A stretch of 5,170 nt of DNA. It comes from Alphaproteobacteria bacterium. GTDB taxonomy: Bacteria; Pseudomonadota; Alphaproteobacteria; Micavibrionales; UBA1664. A program made the position numbers and the translations under genes. The notes under the pieces are model-generated. The model was given only the letters and a program-made list of their open reading frames with translations, was not told the origin of the DNA and did no database searches. Below, piece after piece: positions 1 to 5,170 of this stretch (the stretch's first letter is position 1; each line of letters opens with the position of its first letter). The DNA lies in assembly GCA_018969935.1 (NCBI GenBank), contig JAGWXJ010000125.1, positions 1 to 5,170 of the forward strand. The letters run 5' to 3'.

Positions 1-2
1 AC

Positions 3-491
3 ACGAACCCTGAAATCTTTGGCCGCATGCACGGCATGACAGTCACGGTGGACCTCGGCGTCTATGACGCAAAGGATGATGCGTATGCCATCGCCATCGA
101 AGGCATCGTGCACCGTCTGGCCAATGCCTGCGTCATTTCCTCCGCATGCCGTATCAGGGATTCCATTCCCGCCCTGCCAAACGAAAAGGCAATGGTCGGC
201 ATCAACAACAGTACAACGCTTCATGTAACACCTGTTGAAATCGCGGTTGCAAAACGCGATGTACCCAACGGCTGGTCCATCTTTAGCCGTGCGGCCTCCA
301 ATACAAATGCGTCTGGCACGCACATGGCGCTCAAACTTGAAATGTGGTGCCCCTACAGCACGCCCGAGGCGCTGGCCAAAGCCATGCAGCTACAAGGCTT
401 CAAAGGCAATGAGGCGGATATCGCAACCGCCCGCAAGATAGCCGAGCGCAGATACCTCGAAAAAACGCACTCCATCAACTTCGTGCCCTAA
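3..491 (+). CDS. Unrecognised protein, 3' part (5' end outside window)
   Basis: I do not recognise this protein. The frame is open from base 3, so the gene probably begins before the window. The first in-frame ATG codons are at 27 and 36, and neither has a convincing Shine-Dalgarno in front of it. The nine codons before the ATG at 27 also read as plausible protein (TNPEIFGR, then M). Counted from that ATG, 154 residues are visible. They show no signal peptide or membrane segment. The first half is a mixed segment with repeated short hydrophobic strands, with cysteines near residues 35, 41 and 108. The C-terminal 45 residues are probably helical and rich in Ala, Lys and Arg, and end in NFVP. 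The gene is convergent with pnp and stops just before a shared terminator. It is probably a real gene because the frame stays open, ends next to a terminator and has codon use like its neighbours. No function is assigned. Confidence 0.6.
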   Translation, partial: TNPEIFGRMHGMTVTVDLGVYDAKDDAYAIAIEGIVHRLANACVISSACRIRDSIPALPNEKAMVGINNSTTLHVTPVEIAVAKRDVPNGWSIFSRAASNTNASGTHMALKLEMWCPYSTPEALAKAMQLQGFKGNEADIATARKIAERRYLEKTHSINFVP

Positions 492-495
492 GGCT

Positions 496-532
496 AAAAA
501 AAGAACCCCGCCGTGAAGCGGGGTTCTTTTTT
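496..532. terminator. Bidirectional intrinsic terminator
   Basis: A perfect 9-bp GC-rich stem (GAACCCCGC at 503-511 with GCGGGGTTC at 518-526) closes a 6-base loop. Seven A's precede it (496-502) and six T's follow it (527-532). It therefore ends in a U tract on either strand. It lies 4 bases after the stop of the left-hand gene and 31 bases past the pnp stop, so one element probably serves both convergent genes. Confidence 0.9.
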
Positions 533-543
533 GTCTGGCTGGC

Positions 544-558
544 GGGGGCTTGGCCCCC
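544..558 (-). other. GC-rich hairpin in the pnp 3' untranslated region
   Basis: A 6-bp all-GC stem (GGGGGC at 544-549 with GCCCCC at 553-558) has a 3-base loop. It lies between the pnp stop codon and the intrinsic terminator. There is no U tract directly after it on the minus strand, so it is not itself a terminator. Such a stem can slow 3' exonucleases, but that role is inferred here. Confidence 0.45.
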
Positions 559-563
559 ACACA

Positions 564-2705
564 TTACTGCGCAGCTTCTTCGCCTTTGGGTTCTTTCTTC
601 GGCAGTTCGATTTCCGCGCCCGTGACTTGGTCAACGCGCTTCATCGAAAGCTTCACTTTACCGCGCTCGTCAAAGCCGATCAGTTTCACTTTCACGACAT
701 CGCCTTCTTTCACAACGTCGGTCGTCTTGTTGACGCGCTGGGGTGCAAGTTCGGAGATGTGGACAAGGCCGTCTTTAGCGCCCATGAAGTTCACGAATGC
801 GCCGAAATCGGCGGTTTTAACCACTTTGCCGGTATAGATTTTGCCCATTTCAGGCTCATCCGTAATACCGCGGATCATGTTGAGGGCCTTCTCGATGGCT
901 TCTGCTTCAACAGCCGAAACCTTGATGGTGCCGTCATCCTCGATATCCACTTTGGCGCCGGATTTTTCGCAAATGTCACGGATAACCTTGCCGCCGGTGC
1001 CGATAACTTCACGGATTTTGTCGGTCGGGATTTTCATGACCGTCATTTTCGGGGCCGTGCTGGATACTTCTTGGCGTGCGCCTTTGAGGGCTTTCGCCAT
1101 CTCGCCCAGAATGTGCATGCGGCCGCCTTTGGCTTGGGCCAAAGCAACCTTCATGATTTCTTCCGTAATGGACGTGATTTTCAAATCCATCTGGAGGGAC
1201 GTGATACCGGCTTCCGTACCGGCAACTTTGAAGTCCATGTCGCCAAGGTGGTCTTCATCACCAAGGATGTCCGAAAGAACGGCGTATTTATCGCCTTCCT
1301 TGATAAGGCCCATGGCGATACCGGCTGTCGGGCGTGCCAGCGGCACACCTGCATCCATAAGCGCAAGGGACGAACCGCAAACCGTAGCCATGGACGACGA
1401 ACCGTTGGATTCCGTGATTTCCGATACGACACGGATGGTGTACGGGAATTCGTCTGCCTTCGGCAGCATGGGGTGGATAGCGCGCCATGCCAGTTTGCCG
1501 TGGCCGATTTCGCGGCGGCCGGGGCTGCCCATGCGGCCCGTTTCACCCACCGAGTAGGGGGGGAAGTTATAGTGCAGCAGGAAGTTCTCGTGATATTCGC
1601 CTTCGATGGCGTCAATCAGCTGCTCGTCTTGGCCAGTGCCAAGGGTGGCAACAACAAGGGCCTGCGTTTCGCCGCGCGTAAACAGCGCCGAACCGTGCGT
1701 GCGGGGCAGTACGCCCACTTCCGCAAGGATGGGGCGGATATCGACGGTCGTACGGCCATCGATGCGCTTGCCGGTATCAAGAATGCCCCAACGGACAATC
1801 TCGGCTTCCAGCTTGTGCATCAGGCTGCCGACTACTTCTTTCGAGAACTGCTCGTTCGCGAATTTGGCTTCCGCGGCATCGCGCACGGCGCCAACGGCGG
1901 CATAACGCTCTTGCTTGACGGTGTGGCCGTAAGCCTTGCGAAGGTCTGTCTCGAGGGCCTTTTTCATGTTCGCATACAGGTCTTTGATTTCCTGTTTCAC
2001 TTCCGGCACGGCCCATGGGTCTTTCGCAGCCATTTCGGCAAATTCGATGATGCCGTTGATAACAGGCTGGAATGCGTTCCAGCCGGCCATGACAGCGCCA
2101 AGCATCACATCTTCCGAGAGTTCCTTGGCTTCTGATTCAACCATCAGAACGCCTTCGTTGGTACCTGCGACCACAAGGTCAAGCTGCGTTTCTTCCTGCT
2201 CTGCCAAGGTCGGGTTCACAACGTATTGGCCGCCGATGTAAGCCACGCGGGCGGCGCCGATGGGGCCCATGAAAGGCAGGCCCGAGATGCAAAGCGCAGC
2301 CGAGCAGCCGACCATCGCAACGATATCGGGGGAGTTGACCATGTCATGCGACACGGTCGTGGCAACCACCTGCACTTCGTTCAGGAACTCGTCGGGGAAG
2401 AGCGGGCGGATAGGGCGGTCAATCAGGCGGCTGACGAGCGTTTCATGCTCGGATGGGCGGCCTTCGCGCTTGTGGAACGAGCCGGGGATGCGGCCTGTAG
2501 CGAAGTACTTTTCTTGATAATTGACGGTGAGGGGAAAGAAGTCCTGGCCTTCTTTCACCTTTTTGGCGCCCACAACGGTGCAAAGCACGGTCGTGCCGCC
2601 GATGGACGCGAGAACAGCGCCATCAGCCTGACGGGCGATTTTGCCGGTTTCGAGTACGAGTTTTTTACCCGCGAAATCGATTTCCTTACGGAAGACTTTA
2701 AACAT
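564..2705 (-). CDS. pnp: Polyribonucleotide nucleotidyltransferase (PNPase)
   Basis: Phosphorolytic 3'-to-5' exoribonuclease that uses phosphate to release nucleoside diphosphates from RNA. It acts as a cytoplasmic homotrimer and often joins the RNase E degradosome. The 713-residue length is normal for a complete enzyme. Domains in order: RNase PH-like 1 (about 10-145), helical linker (about 235-305), catalytic RNase PH-like 2 (about 320-550), KH (about 553-612) and S1 (about 620-690), then a charged tail. Active-site landmarks are intact: GRREIGHG with R397/R398, the NGSSS serine run at 434-438, and GDEDHLGDMDFK with D485, D491 and K493. The KH GxxG loop is GTGG at 569-572. The start is supported by AAAAGG seven bases upstream. 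Positions 77-80 read FHKR where the E. coli enzyme has the RNA-contacting FFRR loop. The gene stands alone on its strand: the divergent neighbour is gpmA, not rpsO. The identification is essentially certain. Confidence 0.98.
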   Translation of the reverse strand: MFKVFRKEIDFAGKKLVLETGKIARQADGAVLASIGGTTVLCTVVGAKKVKEGQDFFPLTVNYQEKYFATGRIPGSFHKREGRPSEHETLVSRLIDRPIRPLFPDEFLNEVQVVATTVSHDMVNSPDIVAMVGCSAALCISGLPFMGPIGAARVAYIGGQYVVNPTLAEQEETQLDLVVAGTNEGVLMVESEAKELSEDVMLGAVMAGWNAFQPVINGIIEFAEMAAKDPWAVPEVKQEIKDLYANMKKALETDLRKAYGHTVKQERYAAVGAVRDAAEAKFANEQFSKEVVGSLMHKLEAEIVRWGILDTGKRIDGRTTVDIRPILAEVGVLPRTHGSALFTRGETQALVVATLGTGQDEQLIDAIEGEYHENFLLHYNFPPYSVGETGRMGSPGRREIGHGKLAWRAIHPMLPKADEFPYTIRVVSEITESNGSSSMATVCGSSLALMDAGVPLARPTAGIAMGLIKEGDKYAVLSDILGDEDHLGDMDFKVAGTEAGITSLQMDLKITSITEEIMKVALAQAKGGRMHILGEMAKALKGARQEVSSTAPKMTVMKIPTDKIREVIGTGGKVIRDICEKSGAKVDIEDDGTIKVSAVEAEAIEKALNMIRGITDEPEMGKIYTGKVVKTADFGAFVNFMGAKDGLVHISELAPQRVNKTTDVVKEGDVVKVKLIGFDERGKVKLSMKRVDQVTGAEIELPKKEPKGEEAAQ

Positions 2706-2712
2706 TGTATTT

Positions 2713-2718
2713 CCTTTT
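2713..2718 (-). promoter_or_regulatory. pnp ribosome binding site
   Basis: Read on the minus strand this is AAAAGG, seven bases before the ATG at 2705-2703. It fixes the pnp start at the MFKVFRKE methionine. Confidence 0.7.
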
Positions 2719-2741
2719 CTTTATGTTTCTAAGCAGATGCC

Positions 2742-2759
2742 CCCGCCGGAATTGGCGGG
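2742..2759 (-). promoter_or_regulatory. Stem-loop in the pnp leader
   Basis: CCCGCC (2742-2747) pairs with GGCGGG (2754-2759) around a 6-base loop, 36 bases upstream of the pnp start. Neither strand has a U tract after it, so it does not look like a terminator. If the pnp promoter lies further upstream, this hairpin is in the pnp 5' leader and could affect its stability or processing. E. coli pnp is known to be autoregulated through leader hairpins. The role here is inferred. Confidence 0.4.
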
Positions 2760-2779
2760 TTAAAAAGCATCAGGATCTG

Positions 2780-2907
2780 GGAAGGGGGTGTCCTAGGTAT
2801 CGGTGGACGGGTAAGCACTGCATTATCCATTAGCAAACGGGGAGGAGTTGGTAAGCAACTCCGACCAAAACAGTGTTTACCTGTCGACCAATATCAGGCC
2901 CCTTTTC
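2780..2907 (+). ncRNA. Putative long-stem structured RNA / cis-regulatory leader between pnp and gpmA
   Basis: The two arms (2780-2820 and 2871-2907) form 35 pairs by hand count: 2806-2820 with 2871-2885, 2802-2804 with 2887-2889, 2796-2800 with 2891-2895, 2792-2794 with 2896-2898, and 2780-2788 with 2899-2907. Interruptions are a G-G mismatch (2805/2886), a C-A mismatch (2801/2890), one bulged A (2795) and a 3-base bulge (2789-2791). Five pairs are G-U read on the plus strand, which favours plus-strand RNA. Inside, 2844-2850 pairs with 2856-2862, extended by tandem G-A mismatches and two G-C pairs (2840-2841 with 2865-2866). A 19-base single-stranded stretch (2821-2839) faces AAAA (2867-2870). 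It matches no riboswitch, 6S, SRP or tRNA pattern I know. No convincing promoter or intrinsic terminator flanks it, so a gpmA leader is likelier than a free small RNA. A palindromic repeat element or a pnp leader remain alternatives. Confidence 0.45.
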
Positions 2908-2919
2908 AAATCGGCCTGA
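2894..2919 (+). repeat. Inverted repeat upstream of gpmA, overlapping the long stem
   Basis: TCAGGCC (2894-2900) and GGCCTGA (2913-2919) are perfect inverted 7-mers separated by 12 bases. The left copy is also part of the 3' arm of the long stem, so in RNA the two folds exclude each other. As DNA it could instead be an operator for a dimeric regulator of the divergent promoters. Confidence 0.45.
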
Positions 2920-2945
2920 GAATGGCACGGTAGGGCCCGAAAGTC

Positions 2946-2951
2946 AAAGGA
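2946..2951 (+). promoter_or_regulatory. gpmA ribosome binding site
   Basis: AAAGGA sits seven bases before the gpmA ATG and decides the start. AAAGG (2946-2950) is complementary to CCTTT at 2901-2905, in the 3' arm of the upstream stem, so its access could depend on the fold of the leader. That dependence is inferred. Confidence 0.75.
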
Positions 2952-2958
2952 ACTCAAA

Positions 2959-3564
2959 ATGCCAGCTAAACTCGTCCTCATGCGCCACGGCCAAAGCCTC
3001 TGGAATCTCGAAAACCGCTTCACCGGCTTCAAGGATGTACCCCTAACCCCCGCAGGCGAGGAAGAAGCCATCGAGGGCGGCGACAAAATCGAAGACGCCA
3101 ACATCAAGTTCGATGCCGTGTTCACATCGACGCTCGAACGCGCCATTTACACAACCGAGCTGGCACTCAACAAACGCCGCACCGAATTCACGATGCACGA
3201 TGACCTGCGCGAACGCGACTACGGCGATCTCACAGGCCTCAACAAGGCCGAAACCGCGAAAAAGTACGGCGACGAACAAGTCCACATCTGGCGCCGCTCC
3301 TACGATGTTCCGCCTCCGGGCGGCGAAAGCTTGAAGGATGTCGTAAACCGCGTCCGCAATTACTACGACCGCAAAATCCGCCCGCTGATTAACGATGGCA
3401 AAACGGTTTTCATCGGCGCCCACGGCAATACCTTGCGCGCGATGCTGATTATTCTGGGCGTCCGCACCCCTGAAAACATCAACGAGGCCGAAATCCCGAC
3501 AGGCAAACCGCTGGTCTTTGAATTTGATGCAAACGGCAAGGTGGCAAAGGAATACTACCTCTGA
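2959..3564 (+). CDS. gpmA: 2,3-bisphosphoglycerate-dependent phosphoglycerate mutase
   Basis: Interconverts 3-phosphoglycerate and 2-phosphoglycerate in glycolysis and gluconeogenesis, through a phosphohistidine enzyme primed by 2,3-bisphosphoglycerate; cytoplasmic. The 201-residue protein carries the histidine phosphatase core: RHGQS with R9 and phospho-acceptor H10, the NRFTGFKDVPLT segment at 19-30, ERA with R61, the acid/base glutamate E85 in RERDYGDLTGLNK, the substrate-loop motif HIWRRSYDVPPPGGES (109-124), and the second histidine H155 in GAHGNTLR. The long enterobacterial form is about 250 residues. This one lacks part of the middle and C-terminus, as is typical of alphaproteobacterial enzymes, and D87 stands where the long form has His (ERHYG). 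It is first in an operon. Its TGA overlaps the next ATG by one base. The retained E85 and the HIWRRSYDVPPPGGES loop separate it from generic RHG phosphatases. Confidence 0.95.
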   Translation: MPAKLVLMRHGQSLWNLENRFTGFKDVPLTPAGEEEAIEGGDKIEDANIKFDAVFTSTLERAIYTTELALNKRRTEFTMHDDLRERDYGDLTGLNKAETAKKYGDEQVHIWRRSYDVPPPGGESLKDVVNRVRNYYDRKIRPLINDGKTVFIGAHGNTLRAMLIILGVRTPENINEAEIPTGKPLVFEFDANGKVAKEYYL

Positions 3565-4511
3565 TGAAACCGGTACCGGCAAGGAACCACACGCACGCCG
3601 TGATGTTCCACCACTTCCACAACGAAAACCATCCGGTGGGTCAGGGCTCCATGTCGGGGCCAGAATTCGCCGCGATGATCGATTGGCTGGCCGCCCGTTA
3701 CAACATTCTGGGCGCGGCCGAGTATCTAAATAAATTGAAGGCAGGCACGCTGGCCCCGCACGATATCTGTTTTACATTCGATGACGCGCTGCTCTGCCAG
3801 TCCGAGATTGCCGTGCCCATCATGCGTGAAAAGGGCATCACCGCTTACTTCTTCGTCTATTCCTCGCCCTTCATGGGCAACCCCGATTATTTGGAAATCT
3901 ATCGTTACTTCCGCACCGTTACCTTCAAGTCGGTCGATGAATTTTACGTGGCGTTTTCAAACGCCGCGCAAAAACATCACGGCCCCGAATACGCCGCAGC
4001 TGAACAATCCTTCGATGCAAACGAGTACCTGAAGGCATTCCCGTTCTACACGGTGCCCGATAAGTGGTTCCGTTACCTGCGCGATATAGGTCTGGGCAAG
4101 GATAAATACGAAGCCCTGATGCAAAGCCTGATGCGTGACCATGGCTTCGAGCCCTTGTCCGTCATGAAAAAACTCTGGATGGATGACGCGGGCCTGAAAG
4201 CATTGGAAGCCGATGGCCATATCATCGGCCTTCATTCCTACAGCCACCCCACCGTCATGCACCGCCTTGATAAATCAGTGCAGGCCGATGAATACGCCAA
4301 AAACCATGCCCACCTCAGCCGCGTGCTCACGCAGCCCATCGTGGCCATGTCGCACCCTTGTGGCAACTATAACGCCGATACGCTGGATATTCTAAACGGC
4401 ATGGGCATTGAAATAGGCTTCCGCAGCAACAATAGCGTGACGGATATCAAGTCCCATCTCGAAATCCCGCGCGAGGATCACGCAAACGTGATGAAGGAAA
4501 TGGCATCATGA
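3564..4511 (+). CDS. Polysaccharide deacetylase (NodB/CE4) family protein
   Basis: Likely metal-dependent amide hydrolase that removes an N-acyl group from an amino sugar. The 315 residues hold the NodB-type motifs: an N-terminal strand with HAVMFHHFH (11-19), motif 1 TFDD (71-74) with the catalytic and metal-binding aspartates, motif 2 HSYSH (H224 and H228), and motif 3 as SHPCGNYN (263-270), where classical members have R-x-P-x-G. Between motifs 1 and 2 lies an insertion of roughly 110 residues (about 100-210), predicted mostly helical. There is no signal peptide or membrane segment, so the substrate is probably a cytoplasmic sugar nucleotide or a lipid-linked intermediate rather than external peptidoglycan. 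The start overlaps the gpmA stop (TGATG) with AAAGGA 12 bases upstream. The end overlaps the formyltransferase start (ATGA). The pairing suggests surface-glycan or modified-sugar synthesis. The family call is firm; the substrate is unknown. Confidence 0.85.
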   Translation: MKPVPARNHTHAVMFHHFHNENHPVGQGSMSGPEFAAMIDWLAARYNILGAAEYLNKLKAGTLAPHDICFTFDDALLCQSEIAVPIMREKGITAYFFVYSSPFMGNPDYLEIYRYFRTVTFKSVDEFYVAFSNAAQKHHGPEYAAAEQSFDANEYLKAFPFYTVPDKWFRYLRDIGLGKDKYEALMQSLMRDHGFEPLSVMKKLWMDDAGLKALEADGHIIGLHSYSHPTVMHRLDKSVQADEYAKNHAHLSRVLTQPIVAMSHPCGNYNADTLDILNGMGIEIGFRSNNSVTDIKSHLEIPREDHANVMKEMAS

Positions 4512-5170
4512 AAATAACCGTCTTCACCAGCAACCAGCCGCGCCACCACGCGCTCATCAACCGCCTCGCAACCGTGGCCGATACGGTTTACGCGGTCATG
4601 GAGTGCAATACGGTTTTTCCCGGTCAGGTGCAGGACTTCTTCAAAAAGTCGGAAGTGATGCAAACCTACTTCGGCCACGTCATGGCCGCCGAAAAACGCA
4701 TTTTTGGCGACTTGGCGTTTCTGCCCTCCAAGGTCCGCGCGCTGCCCATCAAAAGCGGCGATCTCAACCGCCTTGAAAAACCGCAGCTGGAAGACGCGCT
4801 GAAATCCGATGTCTATGTCGTCTTTGGTGCAAGCTACATCAAGGGCTGGCTGGTCGAATATCTGGCCGAGCAGGGGGCTTACAACCTCCACATGGGCATC
4901 TCGCCATATTATCGCGGGTCGTCCTGCAATTTCTGGGCGCTCTACGATAACCGGCCCGAATACGTGGGCTCCACCGTCCACATGCTTTCAAAAGGGTTGG
5001 ATAGCGGCGCGATGCTCTATCACGCGCTGCCTAAGCTGGATGGTTGCGCCAACCCGTTCGAATTCACCATGAAGGCCGTGGATGCCGTGCAAAAATCCGT
5101 GGTCGAACGCATTGGCACGCGTGAACTCATGTCCTACAAACCACAAATTCAGGATAAAGCGCAGGAATTG
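4508..5170 (+). CDS. Formyltransferase family protein, 5' part (runs off the window)
   Basis: Likely N10-formyltetrahydrofolate-dependent formyltransferase, of the fold shared by Fmt, PurN and sugar N-formyltransferases. The 221 visible residues start with a Rossmann-like strand (MKITVFTSNQ). A central strand follows, VYVVFGASYIKGWLV (102-116). The signature is NLHMGISPYYRGSSCNFWAL (126-145), supplying N126 and H128 of the catalytic Asn-His-Asp triad; the aspartate is D165 in KGLDSGAML. The start overlaps the deacetylase stop by four bases, with AAGGA nine bases upstream, which indicates translational coupling. The N-terminal region differs from that of tRNA-Met formyltransferase, and the neighbour is a deacetylase, not def. 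A role in formylating an amino sugar is therefore more likely than Fmt or PurN, but the substrate is inferred. The frame is still open at the right edge, so any C-terminal domain is out of view. Confidence 0.85.
   Translation, partial: MKITVFTSNQPRHHALINRLATVADTVYAVMECNTVFPGQVQDFFKKSEVMQTYFGHVMAAEKRIFGDLAFLPSKVRALPIKSGDLNRLEKPQLEDALKSDVYVVFGASYIKGWLVEYLAEQGAYNLHMGISPYYRGSSCNFWALYDNRPEYVGSTVHMLSKGLDSGAMLYHALPKLDGCANPFEFTMKAVDAVQKSVVERIGTRELMSYKPQIQDKAQEL

Noticed and set aside
513..2135. A 540-codon open frame on the plus strand
   Set aside because: It lies entirely antisense to pnp, starts inside the terminator hairpin and reads as low-complexity Phe/His/Arg-rich protein, as expected from the mirror of a GC-rich coding frame.
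2226..2732. A 168-codon plus-strand open frame overlapping the pnp start
   Set aside because: It is antisense to the conserved N-terminus of pnp and has no recognisable domain, so it is a shadow frame.
2742..2766. GC hairpin as an intrinsic terminator
   Set aside because: Neither strand has a run of T after the stem; the plus strand continues with TTAAAAAGC and the minus strand with GGCATC.
2822..2827. GATAAT on the minus strand as a -10 box for pnp
   Set aside because: The hexamer is good, but no TTGACA-like -35 lies 16-18 bases upstream, so it is too weak to list as a promoter.
2780..2907. 6S RNA, SRP (4.5S) RNA, tRNA or a named riboswitch
   Set aside because: It lacks the central bubble layout and length of 6S, the GGAA-type tetraloop and asymmetric loop of SRP RNA, and the T-loop and cloverleaf of a tRNA. 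I could not match conserved cores of riboswitch classes such as TPP, cobalamin, glycine or FMN.
3043..3582. Minus-strand open frame of 179 codons over gpmA
   Set aside because: It is antisense to gpmA, whose catalytic motifs are all intact; no domain is visible and there is no ribosome binding site.
4478..4981. Minus-strand open frame of 167 codons over the formyltransferase
   Set aside because: It is antisense to the formyltransferase signature region; the plus-strand gene has conserved motifs and a coupled start.
1..5170. CRISPR arrays, insertion sequences, phage or attachment sites
   Set aside because: No regularly spaced repeats, transposase motifs, integrase genes or terminal inverted repeats with target duplications were seen.

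Overview
The window looks like a piece of an alphaproteobacterial chromosome. The polynucleotide phosphorylase resembles alphaproteobacterial homologues along its whole length, and the phosphoglycerate mutase is the short (about 200-residue) type common in that class. Base composition is moderately GC-rich, and the four visible start sites share an AAGGA-type Shine-Dalgarno. No genus can be named from the sequence alone.

Layout: (1) At the left edge, the 3' part of an unrecognised plus-strand gene ends at 491. (2) A strong hairpin flanked by A and T runs (496-532) can terminate transcription from both sides. (3) pnp occupies 564-2705 on the minus strand, complete, with both RNase PH domains, KH and S1. 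(4) A divergent intergenic region of about 250 bases (2706-2958) contains no gene. It holds a remarkably long imperfect stem: I count 35 pairs across 2780-2907, capped by a second hairpin with tandem G-A mismatches. (5) On the plus strand there follow gpmA (2959-3564), a NodB/CE4-type polysaccharide deacetylase (3564-4511) and a formyltransferase that runs off the right edge (from 4508). These three genes overlap by 1 and 4 bases, so they form one translationally coupled operon.

How the genes fit together: pnp (RNA turnover) and gpmA (glycolysis) are housekeeping genes read outward from the structured region. The deacetylase and formyltransferase lack visible export signals. They look like a cytoplasmic pair acting on amino-sugar intermediates for a surface glycan, although their substrates cannot be read from the sequence. 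The most interesting part is the intergenic structure. All five non-Watson-Crick pairs within the modelled stem are G-U when read on the plus strand, which favours an RNA made toward gpmA. Its 3' arm has alternative partners downstream, including weak complementarity to the gpmA Shine-Dalgarno, so a regulatory leader is plausible but unproven. The usual upstream neighbour of pnp, rpsO, is absent from its expected position.
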